This document shows positions 1 to 11,333 of a stretch of 36,439 bases of DNA, piece after piece. The DNA lies in NCBI RefSeq assembly GCF_002735695.1, contig NZ_PDZH01000043.1, forward strand, positions 1-36,439. Reading direction: 5' to 3'. The DNA comes from Chitinimonas sp. BJB300. Lineage in GTDB: Bacteria; Pseudomonadota; Gammaproteobacteria; Burkholderiales; Chitinimonadaceae. Positions within the stretch are counted from its first letter, which is position 1. Each line of letters starts with the position of its first letter. The notes beneath the pieces are model-generated. The model ran no database searches. It was not told where the DNA came from and saw nothing but the letters and a program-made list of their open reading frames with translations. A program made the translations under genes and the position numbers.

Positions 1-170
1 CGGCAGCGCCTTCTATCCGGTTCTTGTCCATCGGCTCGCGGTTTACGATCCACGCTTCCTTCCCACGCTCGGTCGCCCTCACGCAGTTGCGCTTCACTTC
101 GTTCGCTGTGATCAACTTACGGCGGGAATTCCACCCGCAGGAGTGCGCCCATGCTGGGCGCACATACGCA
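1..170. other. structured non-coding sequence at left edge
   Basis: No convincing gene is present. The stretch is dense in inverted repeats. GCGGG/CCCGC lies around 122-138, and a perfect 8-bp stem GTGCGCCC (143-150) pairs with GGGCGCAC (156-163) across the loop ATGCT. It resembles dispersed structured repeats seen in Neisseriales and other proteobacteria, but I cannot name the family. The element may continue beyond the left edge. The identity is inference; the hairpins are seen directly. Confidence 0.4.
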
Positions 171-205
171 AAAGCCCGCACGGCTAACCACCGTGCGGGC
201 TTTTT
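171..205. terminator. strong intrinsic terminator, probably bidirectional
   Basis: The stem GCCCGCACGG (174-183) pairs perfectly with CCGTGCGGGC (191-200) across a 7-nt loop. It is flanked by AAA on the left and TTTTT (201-205) on the right, so it can act in either direction. It lies just beyond the suhB stop codon and would end the suhB transcript. It could also stop transcription arriving from the left edge. Confidence 0.85.
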
Positions 206-226
206 GTGTTAGTACCTGTCCGCTAT

Positions 227-1009
227 TTACTTGCCGGGTGCCTGCAGTGTTTGCAGCAGTTGAGCAAATGCGCGAGGCGTGCCGGACACCACATCACCGC
301 TTTCCATAAAGTTGCCCTCACCGTTCAAATCGGTAATCAACCCCCCGGCCTCCAATACCAGCAGGCTACCGGCCGCGATATCCCACGGTTGCAGGCCCAT
401 TTCCCAAAATGCGTCGTAACGGCCGCAGGCAATATACGCCAAGTCTAGCGCGGCAGAACCCGGGCGGCGCACGCCAGCCGACTTCTGAATCACCTCACCC
501 AGCTGCTTTAAGTAAAGGTCCAGTTTGCCAAATTTGGAATACGGAAAACCGGTGCAAACCAATGAATCCGCCAATTCCTTGGTCTTGGAAACACGGATAC
601 GGCGATCATTCAGGAAAGCCCCCGAGCCACGGGTAGCGGTAAACAGGTCGTTACGGTTCGGGTCGTAAATCACAGCCTGCGTGACTTGACCTTTGTGCGC
701 CAAGGCAATCGAAATACAGTATTGCGGTACGCCATGCAGGAAATTGGTGGTGCCATCGAGTGGGTCGATAATCCAGACATCGTCGCTATCTCCGCGGGAA
801 CCGCCCTCTTCAGCTAGAATCGCGTGCTTGGGGTAGGCTTCCAGCAGTGTGTCGACAATGGCTTTTTCAGAAGCGCGATCGACTTCGGTAACAAAGCTGT
901 TGTGATCCTTGCTTTCGATACGCAGGTGGTCGACGTTGTTGGACGCCCGTTGAATAACGGAGGCTGCGCGGCGGGCGGCTTTAATGGCCGTATTAAGCAT
1001 CGGATGCAT
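227..1009 (-). CDS. suhB: SuhB, inositol-1-monophosphatase family
   Basis: This 260-residue protein belongs to the Mg2+-dependent inositol monophosphatase family (E. coli SuhB has 267 residues). It dephosphorylates inositol 1-phosphate in the cytosol. E. coli SuhB also serves as a cofactor in rRNA antitermination complexes; that role here is by homology only. The metal-binding motifs are intact: AEEGG near 66-70, DPLDGTTNF at 82-90 and WDIAAG at 209-214. The reading frame stays open upstream to 1159, but I chose the ATG at 1009 because AAGGA lies 8 nt before it and the protein then has the family length. It is divergent from trmJ, with a long hairpin in between, and is followed by a strong terminator. 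Confidence 0.93.
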   Translation of the reverse strand: MHPMLNTAIKAARRAASVIQRASNNVDHLRIESKDHNSFVTEVDRASEKAIVDTLLEAYPKHAILAEEGGSRGDSDDVWIIDPLDGTTNFLHGVPQYCISIALAHKGQVTQAVIYDPNRNDLFTATRGSGAFLNDRRIRVSKTKELADSLVCTGFPYSKFGKLDLYLKQLGEVIQKSAGVRRPGSAALDLAYIACGRYDAFWEMGLQPWDIAAGSLLVLEAGGLITDLNGEGNFMESGDVVSGTPRAFAQLLQTLQAPGK

Positions 1010-1119
1010 GGCTGAGTCCTTGAAGCAAAGAAGTGAGCTCCCTGCCGGGGAAGGATAGACGAGCCAGCCAACGGACGTTGGCAGGGCATGCGATGCGGCA
1101 GGAAGCAAAGAACAATAGA

Positions 1120-1147
1120 AACGGCGTCGGTCCGAACCGACGCCGTT
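1120..1147. promoter_or_regulatory. perfect 12-bp inverted repeat between suhB and trmJ
   Basis: AACGGCGTCGGT (1120-1131) pairs perfectly with ACCGACGCCGTT (1136-1147) across the 4-nt loop CCGA. It ends 31 nt before the trmJ ATG and lies about 110 nt upstream of the suhB start. No proper T-run follows it on either strand, so a simple terminator is unlikely. It could be an RNA leader hairpin of trmJ or an operator for a dimeric protein. Function unknown. Confidence 0.5.
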
Positions 1148-1178
1148 GATTTCTGGCAATTTTACGCGAAGTCAGCGA

Positions 1179-1955
1179 ATGAATAAACCCGCAATCCAAA
1201 GTTTGGACAAAGTCCGCATCGTGCTTTCGCACACCAGCCTTGCACGCAATATCGGCAGCGTGGCGCGCGCCATGAAAACCATGGGGTTGACCCGGCTATA
1301 TCTGGTCAATCCAAAGCATTTCCCCGACGACGAGGCGGTTACGCTCGCTTCAGGTGCAGCGGACGTGCTTGATCGCGCCATTGTCGTCAGCACCCTTGAA
1401 GAAGCCCTTGCCGGCTGCACGCAAACCGTGGCCACCTGCCCGCGCGTGCATGAGCTCAGCGTGCCGCGCCACAACCCACGCCAAATCGCCCCCATCCTGA
1501 TCGAACACGCCCACCTCGGCGAAGAAGTCGCGATTGTCTTCGGCACAGAGATGTCCGGGATGACCAACGAGGAAGTGCGCAGTTGCAACCGCTTGGTCAC
1601 CATTCCGACCAATCCCGACTTTTCTTCGCTGAATCTGGCGCAGGCTGTACAAATCCTGGCGTACGAACTGCGTTGTGCAGTGGACGATGACATCAGCCAT
1701 CTGGAAGAAAAACCCCAACTGGCGGCGCACGATGATATCGAACGCTTCTACACCCACCTTGAACAGACACTGGTGCAGCTGGAATTTTTAAACCCGGACA
1801 ATCCCAAGCGGCTTATGCCGCGGCTACGGCGTATGTTTGGCCGTATTCAACTGGAAAAACTGGAGGTGGATATCTGGCGTGGTATTTTGCGTGCGGTGCA
1901 GGAAGGCCCTCACCAGAAGCCCAATGCTTCAAAGCCTGGGGCCGTGGCCAAATAA
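1179..1955 (+). CDS. trmJ: TrmJ, tRNA (cytidine/uridine-32-2'-O)-methyltransferase
   Basis: This 258-residue SPOUT-class methyltransferase of the TrmH/TrmJ group (E. coli TrmJ has 246 residues) uses SAM to 2'-O-methylate tRNA position 32. The family signatures are clear: RNIGSVARAMKTMG at 23-36, FGTEMSGMTNEE at 121-132, and IPTNPDFSSLNLAQAVQI around 142-159, which forms the knotted SAM-binding site. A longer form starting with TTG at 1146 is possible, but that start lies inside the upstream hairpin. The ATG at 1179 fits the family N-terminus and has a weak GAAG upstream. In many gammaproteobacteria trmJ and suhB are neighbours too, usually divergent as here. Confidence 0.92.
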   Translation: MNKPAIQSLDKVRIVLSHTSLARNIGSVARAMKTMGLTRLYLVNPKHFPDDEAVTLASGAADVLDRAIVVSTLEEALAGCTQTVATCPRVHELSVPRHNPRQIAPILIEHAHLGEEVAIVFGTEMSGMTNEEVRSCNRLVTIPTNPDFSSLNLAQAVQILAYELRCAVDDDISHLEEKPQLAAHDDIERFYTHLEQTLVQLEFLNPDNPKRLMPRLRRMFGRIQLEKLEVDIWRGILRAVQEGPHQKPNASKPGAVAK

Positions 1956-1960
1956 ATGTA

Positions 1961-1993
1961 AATAGACCACCATTGATGCCATGGCGGCCTATT
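1961..1993. terminator. imperfect hairpin between convergent trmJ and astE
   Basis: AATAGACCACCA (1961-1972) pairs with TGGCGGCCTATT (1982-1993) at 10 of 12 positions. The hairpin sits in the 60-bp gap between the convergent trmJ and astE stop codons. The stem is A/T-flanked at its base. It is a weak bidirectional terminator candidate. Confidence 0.35.
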
Positions 1994-2015
1994 GACGCGA
2001 CGCTGCGAACCGCCG

Positions 2016-2990
2016 CTACAACGCTGTCGGCACCACCAGCAAGCCCGCACGCAAGCCATTCTTGACCTTACGATTCGGGAAGACAATGCGTGCGCCGGGT
2101 TCTTCTACGATGAAACGATTGTCCCCATCCTCGGCCAATACATACCCTTCGGCCAACTCGGTGAAATTTTCCACCGCATCATCCAGGTTCAGCACAAATG
2201 CATCGGTCTGCTTGATGACTTCACGCGCCACCTGGTAGAGAGCGGGCTGGGCTTGAGACGAATAGTCTAGCCGCTCGCCGCTCAGCAATCGTCGCAACTC
2301 GGCTTCAAGCAAATCCAGGTTCACACCTTCGTTCTGCCCAAAAGGCTGGGCTTTGCCCAACTCCAGGGTAAAACCCTGTGCACCACAATACTGACGGGTG
2401 AAATACGAGAACGTCGGCGATGGCTTGGGCTGCAACAGCACCGCCTCAATACCACAAGCCGCAAGACGAGCAATCTCGTCCGTATCGAAGGCTTGCTCGT
2501 GCGGGAAAGGATAGATCGCGAATTTCTCGATCTTGGAACCACGAATTGCGGTGTGCAGGTCGTAATGCAACTTCCAACGCGTGCCCGACTGGGCGAAAAA
2601 GGCTTTGGCGACGGCTTCCAGTTCACGCGCTCGGCAGGCTGCGGGGCCCTCTCCCGTTTGCGCGGCTGGCTTTCCGAAGAGGCGATTCAGATCGTCATCA
2701 AGATAGCGCTCATTACGGCGAATCGCCTCCGGGTTGCCGAACGCAAACAGCACGCGGGCCCTGGGTATCAGCGCCCCATCCAAAATTGCCTGCAACAACT
2801 TGGCTGCCAGTTCAATCGGCGCGGTTTCATTGCCGTGAATACCGCTGGAGATAAACAGGTCAAACACCGGAGTGAGTGGTTCGATCGCGATCAAACCTTC
2901 ACCCAGCATGGTTACGCGCGTACCACCCGGCACGGTGGCAGGCCAATGCTGGTCAGCGTTGCCAGCAAGCAATTGGGCGAGGTAGTTCAT
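2016..2990 (-). CDS. astE: AstE/AruE, succinylglutamate desuccinylase
   Basis: This is the last enzyme of the AST pathway. It hydrolyses N-succinylglutamate to glutamate and succinate in the cytosol. The protein has 324 residues (E. coli AstE: 322) and belongs to the zinc-dependent succinylglutamate desuccinylase/aspartoacylase family. The zinc ligands are visible as H52-x-x-E55 in GIHGNETAPIE and H146 in DLHTAIRGS; the likely catalytic glutamate is E210 in TLELGKAQPFG. The start ATG lies 4 nt after the astB stop (TGA GCCT ATG), so the two genes are probably translationally coupled. It is the terminal gene of the aru operon and converges on trmJ. Confidence 0.95.
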   Translation of the reverse strand: MNYLAQLLAGNADQHWPATVPGGTRVTMLGEGLIAIEPLTPVFDLFISSGIHGNETAPIELAAKLLQAILDGALIPRARVLFAFGNPEAIRRNERYLDDDLNRLFGKPAAQTGEGPAACRARELEAVAKAFFAQSGTRWKLHYDLHTAIRGSKIEKFAIYPFPHEQAFDTDEIARLAACGIEAVLLQPKPSPTFSYFTRQYCGAQGFTLELGKAQPFGQNEGVNLDLLEAELRRLLSGERLDYSSQAQPALYQVAREVIKQTDAFVLNLDDAVENFTELAEGYVLAEDGDNRFIVEEPGARIVFPNRKVKNGLRAGLLVVPTAL

Positions 2991-2994
2991 AGGC

Positions 2995-4341
2995 TCAAGA
3001 CCACTGGAAGGGATAAACCGACCCCAATTTGAGGATCTGGGTCAACTCATCCAACGCTGAACGGCATTCCACCAGCAATTGCGGGTCGGCCAAGTCCGTC
3101 GCACTCAAGCGATCCCGATAGTGTTTGTTCACCCAGGTGTTGAGGGTGGCAAACAAGGATTCATTCATCAATACGGCAGGGTTGACCGCTGCCAACTCTT
3201 TCTCGCTCATCGCCACGCGCAAGCGCAGGCAAGCCGGGCCGCCACCGTTCTGCATCGACTGCTTGAGGTCGAACACCTTGATCTGATCAATCGGCCCCCC
3301 GCTGGTGGTCAGCTTGTTCAGGTAGGCCCATACCCGCTCGATATTGCGCGACTCTTCCGGCACCACAATGGTCAGCTTGCCATCCGCACGGCTCAATAGC
3401 TGGCTGTTGAACAGGTAGGACTTTACCGCTTCTTCCACGCTAACCTCGGCTGCCGGCACTTCAATGGCGGCAAACTTCCCGCCAACCGATGCCAGCTTGC
3501 GGTCCAGCTCGGCCAACACCTCGGCTTGATTCAAAAACGACTTTTCGTGGTGAAACAGCACATTGCCATTGCCCACCGAAATCACGTCGTTATGAAACAC
3601 GCCCTTGTCGATTGTGTCTGGGTCTTGTTGGGCGTAGACCACCAACTCATCCTTCAAGCCATGCAGTCGGGCGATGGCCTGGCTGGCTTCCAGCGTTTGG
3701 CGGGCAGGGAATTTCTGTGGCTTGGGATAGCGTCCATCAAACGCCGCCTGTCCAAACACAAAGAACTCCACACCGGGCTTGTCGTATTCAGCGCAGAAAC
3801 GGGTATGGTTGGCCGCGCCTTCATCACCAAAGTGCATCTGGGCAGGCAAGGCTGGATGATGCGCGAAATGGCGCTCATCGCGGAACATCGCTTGCAGAAT
3901 ACGCCCCGTCGTGGGGTGCTCGATGCTGCGGTGAAACTTGTTGTTCAGATTGGCCGGGGTGAAATGGATGCGGCCGTCAACGGTATCGGCGCTGGGCGAG
4001 ACCGTGGCCGCATTGGCGGTCCACATGGTCGAAGCTGACGAGCAAGCCGCCAGAATCGCCGGCGCTTCCTTGGCGACCTTGGCGATCACTTCCGCATCGC
4101 TGCCCGCAAAGCCCAATTGCCGTAATGCCGGCAGATTCGGCCGCTCGTGCGGGGCCAGCACACCTTGCTTGAAACCTGCATCATGCAGGGCTTTCATTTT
4201 AGCAAGGCCTTGCAAAGCCGCCTGCTTGGGGCTGGCGACTGCGTTTTGATTACCGGTGGAGGCGACATTGCCGAAACTCAGACCGGCATAGTTATGGGTT
4301 GGACCAACCAGACCATCAAAATTTGCTTCAAATGCACTCAT
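2995..4341 (-). CDS. astB: AstB/AruB, N-succinylarginine dihydrolase
   Basis: This enzyme converts N2-succinylarginine to N2-succinylornithine, CO2 and two ammonia, the second step of the AST pathway. The protein has 448 residues (E. coli: 447) and belongs to the guanidino-modifying enzyme fold. The catalytic triad expected from E. coli (E174, H248, C365) maps to E174 ([10 protein letters not shown]), H250 ([14 protein letters not shown]) and C371 ([13 protein letters not shown]). The frame is open 9 codons further upstream, but the ATG at 4341 has GGAG 7 nt before it and the typical N-terminus [20 protein letters not shown]. The 223-bp gap to astD is unusual for this operon and holds a MITE-like element and a GC-rich hairpin. 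Confidence 0.95.
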   Translation of the reverse strand: MSAFEANFDGLVGPTHNYAGLSFGNVASTGNQNAVASPKQAALQGLAKMKALHDAGFKQGVLAPHERPNLPALRQLGFAGSDAEVIAKVAKEAPAILAACSSASTMWTANAATVSPSADTVDGRIHFTPANLNNKFHRSIEHPTTGRILQAMFRDERHFAHHPALPAQMHFGDEGAANHTRFCAEYDKPGVEFFVFGQAAFDGRYPKPQKFPARQTLEASQAIARLHGLKDELVVYAQQDPDTIDKGVFHNDVISVGNGNVLFHHEKSFLNQAEVLAELDRKLASVGGKFAAIEVPAAEVSVEEAVKSYLFNSQLLSRADGKLTIVVPEESRNIERVWAYLNKLTTSGGPIDQIKVFDLKQSMQNGGGPACLRLRVAMSEKELAAVNPAVLMNESLFATLNTWVNKHYRDRLSATDLADPQLLVECRSALDELTQILKLGSVYPFQWS

Positions 4342-4371
4342 GTCTTCACTCCGTTGAAAGCGAGGCATTAC

Positions 4372-4386
4372 GGCCGCAAAGCGGCC
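4372..4386. repeat. short GC-rich hairpin upstream of astB
   Basis: GGCCGC (4372-4377), loop AAA, GCGGCC (4381-4386). It sits about 30 nt before the astB start on the minus-strand transcript, upstream of its GGAG ribosome-binding site. It may stabilise the downstream mRNA or be part of the debris of the neighbouring inserted element. There is no U-tract, so it is not a terminator. Confidence 0.4.
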
Positions 4387-4416
4387 TACCCTGCCTTACC
4401 ACAAGCCTCAAGCCAT

Positions 4417-4564
4417 CTAAGAACCTGTCTAAAGTCTGCTGCCCGTCGGCAATCTGGCGTTGAAAACGTCCTCGGAATGCTCATTTACTCTGTGTAAACT
4501 CCGCTTCCTCGGCTGTTTTCGCCTTATCTTGCCTTAGCTCGCGAAACTTTAGAAAGGTTCTAAG
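4417..4564. mobile_element. MITE-like inverted-repeat element in the aru operon
   Basis: A 148-bp non-coding element is bounded by 19-bp terminal inverted repeats. The left end CTAAGAACCTGTCTAAAGT (4417-4435) matches the reverse complement of 4546-4564 at 17 of 19 positions. The interior is also a partial palindrome: GAAAAC...TTTAC on the left mirrors GTAAA...GTTTTC on the right. The right end abuts the astD stop codon (reverse complement of 4565-4567). It has no coding capacity. I recall similar AGAACCT...AGGTTCT repeats as multi-copy sequences in Neisseriales genomes, which is from memory. No clear target duplication is visible. Confidence 0.7.
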
Positions 4565-6055
<1,491 letters not shown>

Positions 6056-6127
6056 CTATTCCCTATTCACGGCGTCTACCGCAGGCTTGTGCTGCCAACA
6101 CAGCCATCGGCAATGGATATAGTGGCT

Positions 6128-7147
6128 TCAGCCTCGTGTCGACAACAACACAGCGCGTACACTGGCACCCGGCTCGATCCCCAAGCGTTCAATGATGTCT
6201 CTGGCCAGGGGCAAGCCGGCCGGCGTCGGCTCGGTCTGCGCCAAACACACACGGAAGTCCTCCAACTGGCGATTGGCAACCAGCCAGCTGCGTCCCGCGG
6301 TCGTGTCTTCCGGCTTGGCGGTATAGGTCTTACTTTCGCGCACAGCGCGGATATCACTCAACGTACACTCGATGGTCGGCCCCGCGTCGAAGATGTCCAC
6401 ATAATGGTTGTAGCGAAAGCCTTCGCTTTCCAGCATTGCCAGCGCCGGCTTGGTGTTGTCGTGCACCTGGCCGATGACCGCGCGTGCCGCTTCGCTCAGG
6501 AAGGCGGCATAGACCGGATGCTGCGGCATCAGCTCGGCGATAAAGGCTTTCTGGCCTATGCCGGTGAGGTAGTCCGCTTCTGAAAATTCCATCTTGAAGA
6601 AATGCCGCCCCAGGCTTTCCCAAAAGGGCGAATAACCTGCGTCGTCCGACACGCCACGCATCTCGGCGATCACCTGGCTATCAAAGCGCTCAGGAAATTC
6701 CGCCATAAACAGAAAACGGCTTTTTGAAAGCAGACTACCGTTGCTGTCACGGCGGTATTCCGGCTGTAGAAAGAGCGAACAAAGCTCGGCCCTACCGGTC
6801 AGGTCGTTGGTCAAAAACAAGGTGTCGAGCTTGCGGTAGACGCCGATCTCGCGCGAGCTATGCACCGAGAGGCCAACCCGATAGTTGTACCAGGGCTCGG
6901 TTGCCCCCACCGCACCTTCAATACCGCAAATCCCGGCCACATGGCCCGCCTGCTCGTCGTCCTCGAGGACAAAGACAAAACTGGAATCCGCCGGATTCAC
7001 CGGACCGGCAGCTGCCGCCAAGGAGCCCTCAATGCGGCGGCTTAGGCGCTCTTCGTTGACCGGCAGCGTGGTGACGCCCACACCGGTACTGCGTGCCAAT
7101 TGAATCAGTGCCGCCAAGTCGTCGCGGCGGATGGAACGTACCCGCAT
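6128..7147 (-). CDS. aruG: AruG, arginine N-succinyltransferase subunit beta (AII)
   Basis: With AruF this forms the heteromeric arginine/ornithine succinyltransferase that starts the AST pathway (arginine + succinyl-CoA). Enterobacteria use a single AstA instead; the two-subunit form is typical of pseudomonads. The protein has 339 residues, with the characteristic opening RSIRRDDLAALIQLARSTG and conserved blocks LTGRAELCSLFLQPEYR, SPFWESLGRHFFKMEFSEA and FIAELMPQHPVY. The fold is GNAT-like. AAGGA lies 7 nt before the ATG, and the start is 17 nt after the aruF stop. AruF and AruG are clear paralogues of each other. Assignment as AruG rather than AruF rests on the block SRRIEGSLAAAAG and the FDAGPTIE segment. 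Confidence 0.92.
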   Translation of the reverse strand: MRVRSIRRDDLAALIQLARSTGVGVTTLPVNEERLSRRIEGSLAAAAGPVNPADSSFVFVLEDDEQAGHVAGICGIEGAVGATEPWYNYRVGLSVHSSREIGVYRKLDTLFLTNDLTGRAELCSLFLQPEYRRDSNGSLLSKSRFLFMAEFPERFDSQVIAEMRGVSDDAGYSPFWESLGRHFFKMEFSEADYLTGIGQKAFIAELMPQHPVYAAFLSEAARAVIGQVHDNTKPALAMLESEGFRYNHYVDIFDAGPTIECTLSDIRAVRESKTYTAKPEDTTAGRSWLVANRQLEDFRVCLAQTEPTPAGLPLARDIIERLGIEPGASVRAVLLSTRG

Positions 7148-7164
7148 ATGATTTTCCTTGTGGC

Positions 7165-8172
7165 CTATAGCGGTGCAATGCGCACCGTATCGCCGGTTTT
7201 CAATCCCAGTGCGGTCAACACGGTCTGCGACACAACCAGACTGTCATTAACCAACTGTGCATCGGCAACCGTACAGCGGTAATCAGCCAGGGACGTGGTG
7301 GCAAGCAAATAGGGCGTCTTGCCCCCGTCGCCAGCCACAAGCTGGATGAGACGGCTTTGGGCAATCGTACGAATCGCCGCTGTACGCGCGTATAGGGTAG
7401 GGCCGCCATCGAAGATATCAACGTAGTTCTCGGTCTCGAAACCTTCACGCGTCAATACATCAAATGGGACCGCCGAGGCCGGGTTGATCTGCCCCATCAC
7501 TTCCTGGGCCTCGTCACCCAGCAACGGCACATAGATAGGATGCTGCGGCATCAATTCCGAAATGAACTTACGTCCTTTGACGCCACAGTAGAACTCGGCC
7601 TGCTGGTAGTCGATACCAAAGAAATTCCGCCCGACCGCATCCCAGAACGGGCTGGAACCATCGGCACGATTCACCCCCAGCATCTCAGATACCACCCCTT
7701 GGGCGAAGCGTTCAGGCCATTGGGCAATAAACAGCAGGCGGGCACGCGAAAGCAGGTCGCTCCACGGTGTGAAATCGAGCGCATCACGGCAATAGAAGCC
7801 ATTCAACAACGTATTGCCGGTCAGGTCGTGACACAGCGACAACGCATGCACCTTGTTGTGGATGCCCAGGCCCGGCGACGCATGAATCAGGGTTTCATTG
7901 CGATAACTGTAAAAAGGCTCGTTGAAACCGGCCGACGCAACAATGCCGGACACACCGGCCACCTCACCGGTCGCGGTATCTTCCAAAACAAAGAAATAAC
8001 GCTCTTCACCGTGGAAGGACACATCAGCCGCAAAGGAATCGAGCGAGGCTTGGATGCGTTTGTACAGCGCCTCCCGGTTATCGGGCAGCGACGTCACCCC
8101 GGCAGGGCTCTGTGTGGCAAGCACTTCCACCCCGGGTAGGTCTGACAGGCGGCTGGGACGCAATACAAGCAC
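7165..8172 (-). CDS. aruF: AruF, arginine N-succinyltransferase subunit alpha (AI)
   Basis: This is the partner subunit of AruG in the first AST step. Family blocks include SPAGVTSLPDN, HNKVHALSLCHDLTGN, SPFWDAVGRNFF, ISELMPQHPIYVPLL and YVDIFDGGPTLYARTAAIR. The start is ambiguous. A TTG at 8211 would give 348 residues and overlap the end of aruC but has no ribosome-binding site. I prefer the GTG at 8172: TGGAG lies 8 nt upstream, and the protein (335 residues) then begins VLVLRPSRLSDLPGVE, matching the start I recall for Pseudomonas AruF. With that start it lies 28 bp after aruC and 17 bp before aruG, consistent with one operon. Confidence 0.9.
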   Translation of the reverse strand: MLVLRPSRLSDLPGVEVLATQSPAGVTSLPDNREALYKRIQASLDSFAADVSFHGEERYFFVLEDTATGEVAGVSGIVASAGFNEPFYSYRNETLIHASPGLGIHNKVHALSLCHDLTGNTLLNGFYCRDALDFTPWSDLLSRARLLFIAQWPERFAQGVVSEMLGVNRADGSSPFWDAVGRNFFGIDYQQAEFYCGVKGRKFISELMPQHPIYVPLLGDEAQEVMGQINPASAVPFDVLTREGFETENYVDIFDGGPTLYARTAAIRTIAQSRLIQLVAGDGGKTPYLLATTSLADYRCTVADAQLVNDSLVVSQTVLTALGLKTGDTVRIAPL

Positions 8173-8200
8173 GCGTTCGGCTCCACTGGATGGGTTGAGG

Positions 8201-9509
<1,309 letters not shown>

Positions 9510-9549
9510 TTCACCGCCCAAAATTATCAGGCGATGCCTCAGTTATTTT

Positions 9550-10539
9550 TCAAGCCGCGTCACTTCGCACCGATCCACGCTGGCGGTCTTCACGTGGGGT
9601 AACGGCAAAATGGTTGCGATAGGCGCTGGAAAAATGCGGGCCGCTGGAAAAACCACAGGACAACCCTATCTGGATGATGGAACCGGATGTCTGCCGCAAC
9701 ATCTGTCGCGCACGATTCAGACGTAGCTCAAGGTAGTACTGCGAGGGCACCCGGTCGAGGTGTTGCTTGAACAGTCGCTCCAGCTGGCGGCGCGAAACAC
9801 ATACATGCTGGGCAATTTCGTCCGTGGTCAGCGGTTCTTCCAAATTGGCTTCCATCAACATCACCGCCTGTACTAGCCGGGGCTGGTTGCTACCTACGCG
9901 GTTGGACAACGGAATTCGCTGGCGGTCATCGCGGCCCCGAATACGCTCCAGCAACAGGTGTTCTGCCACGCTGGCAGCCAGTTCAGTGGTGTGGTGGCGC
10001 GCCAGCAGATGCAGGAACATGTCGGCAATCGCCATGCCGCCGCCACAGGTTGCGCGGTCCTTATCGACCTCGAACAGCGCCGACGAGGCAATCACATTGC
10101 CATGCCGGTTGGAAAAGGATTCCAACAAAGACCAATGCACCGTGGCCCGGCATTGGTTCAACAAGCCTGCTGCCGCCAACCAGAACGCGCCAGCATGCCA
10201 AGCGCCGATCACCCCTTGCTGGCGGCCCAGCATCACCAGCGCTGCCACCACAGGATCATGAACCGATAATGACTTGGGGTGTTCGGAGGCAGCCACGAAC
10301 AACAAGGGATAGTTGGCATCCGCCCGCAGCGCCTCATCCACCACTTGTGCCCTGCCCTGTCTGGACAACACCGGCTCGCCCTCCATAGACAGCAAGACCA
10401 GTTGGTAGAGCGTGGCTTCTGCCAAGCGATTCGCTTCGCCCACGCAGTCTTGCAGCAAACCCAATTCACCCGCCAGGAACCCCGGCAACAACAACACGCC
10501 CAAGCGCTGGGTAAGGGGCTTGTCGGCGTAATCAAACAT
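9550..10539 (-). CDS. argR: ArgR, arginine-responsive AraC-family activator
   Basis: This 329-residue regulator has a degenerate class-I glutamine-amidotransferase-like sensor domain (about 12-190) followed by an AraC-type DNA-binding domain (about 220-320). The helix-turn-helix segments are LTTDEIAQHVCVSRRQLERL (237-256) and SIIQIGLSCGFSSGPHFSSA (287-306). At the usual nucleophile position the sensor reads GAWHAGAFWLA, so no amidase activity is expected. As the last gene of the aot operon it matches P. aeruginosa ArgR (not the E. coli hexameric ArgR) in size, family and neighbourhood. It starts 2 nt after the aotP stop (TAG CC ATG), so it is probably coupled. It likely activates the aot, aru and gdhB promoters and so controls its own operon. 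Confidence 0.88.
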   Translation of the reverse strand: MFDYADKPLTQRLGVLLLPGFLAGELGLLQDCVGEANRLAEATLYQLVLLSMEGEPVLSRQGRAQVVDEALRADANYPLLFVAASEHPKSLSVHDPVVAALVMLGRQQGVIGAWHAGAFWLAAAGLLNQCRATVHWSLLESFSNRHGNVIASSALFEVDKDRATCGGGMAIADMFLHLLARHHTTELAASVAEHLLLERIRGRDDRQRIPLSNRVGSNQPRLVQAVMLMEANLEEPLTTDEIAQHVCVSRRQLERLFKQHLDRVPSQYYLELRLNRARQMLRQTSGSIIQIGLSCGFSSGPHFSSAYRNHFAVTPREDRQRGSVRSDAA

Positions 10540-10541
10540 GG

Positions 10542-11309
10542 CTACTTCAGGCTTCCCTTAAGAAATTGTTGCAGGCGCTCGCTTTGCGGGTTTACCAGCA
10601 CTTCTTTCGGGTCTCCCTGTTCCTCGATCACCCCCTTGTGTAAAAAGATGACGTGGTTGGACACCTCGCGCGCAAAGGCCATTTCATGGGTCACAACCAC
10701 CATGGTGCGGCCTTCCTCAGCCAGCGCCCTCATCACGCGCAGCACCTCGCCGACCAGCTCAGGGTCTAGTGCCGATGTTGGCTCATCGAACAACATCACT
10801 TCCGGCTCCACCGCCAGCGCCCGCGCAATCGCCACCCGTTGCTGCTGCCCACCCGACATATGCGCCGGGTATTTGTCTTCCACCTCCTTCAGGCCCACCT
10901 TGTCGAGGTATTTGCGCGCCCGCGCAATCGCCTCATCCTTGGGCAGCTTCAGGACATTCACCGGCGCTTCAATGATGTTTTCGAGCACCGTCATATGCGC
11001 CCAAAGGTTGAAGTGCTGGAACACCATGGCAAGCTTGGCGCGCATCATCTGCAATTGGCGCTCGTCGGCTGCCTTGAACATGCCGTCCCGGGCGGTAACC
11101 AGTTTCATCTCCTCGCCCGCCACGGTGATGCGGCCTGCATGCGGGCGCTCCAGCATATTGATGCAACGCAGGAAAGTGCTCTTGCCCGAACCCGAAGAGC
11201 CGATGATGCTGATGACGTCGCCTGCATTGGCAGTGAGCGACACCCCCTTCAACACCTCATGGGTGCCATAGCTCTTATGCAGGTTTTCGACAGATAGCTT
11301 GATGCTCAC
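10542..11309 (-). CDS. aotP: AotP, arginine ABC transporter ATP-binding protein
   Basis: This is the ATPase (255 residues) of the polar amino acid uptake (PAAT/HisP) type that powers arginine/ornithine import with the permeases AotQ and AotM. The Walker A motif is GSSGSGKST at 37-45; the Q-loop is [10 protein letters not shown], the signature MSGGQQQR, the Walker B motif [13 protein letters not shown] and the switch histidine VVVTHEM. The start codon is GTG, with GGAGA a few nt upstream. The 73-bp gap after aotO contains an 11-bp GC-rich direct repeat. It is followed by argR with a 2-nt gap. Confidence 0.93.
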   Translation of the reverse strand: MSIKLSVENLHKSYGTHEVLKGVSLTANAGDVISIIGSSGSGKSTFLRCINMLERPHAGRITVAGEEMKLVTARDGMFKAADERQLQMMRAKLAMVFQHFNLWAHMTVLENIIEAPVNVLKLPKDEAIARARKYLDKVGLKEVEDKYPAHMSGGQQQRVAIARALAVEPEVMLFDEPTSALDPELVGEVLRVMRALAEEGRTMVVVTHEMAFAREVSNHVIFLHKGVIEEQGDPKEVLVNPQSERLQQFLKGSLK

Positions 11310-11333
11310 GTTCTCTCCAATATTTATTCATAC

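Noticed and set aside
9529-9539. Hairpin AGGC-GAT-GCCT just after the argR stop as a terminator
   Set aside because: A 4-bp stem is too weak to call; the adjoining A/T run is suggestive only.
10279-11271. 330-residue plus-strand frame opposite argR and aotP
   Set aside because: It spans the junction of two clearly recognised minus-strand genes and its serine/alanine-rich product has no domain; an antisense shadow.
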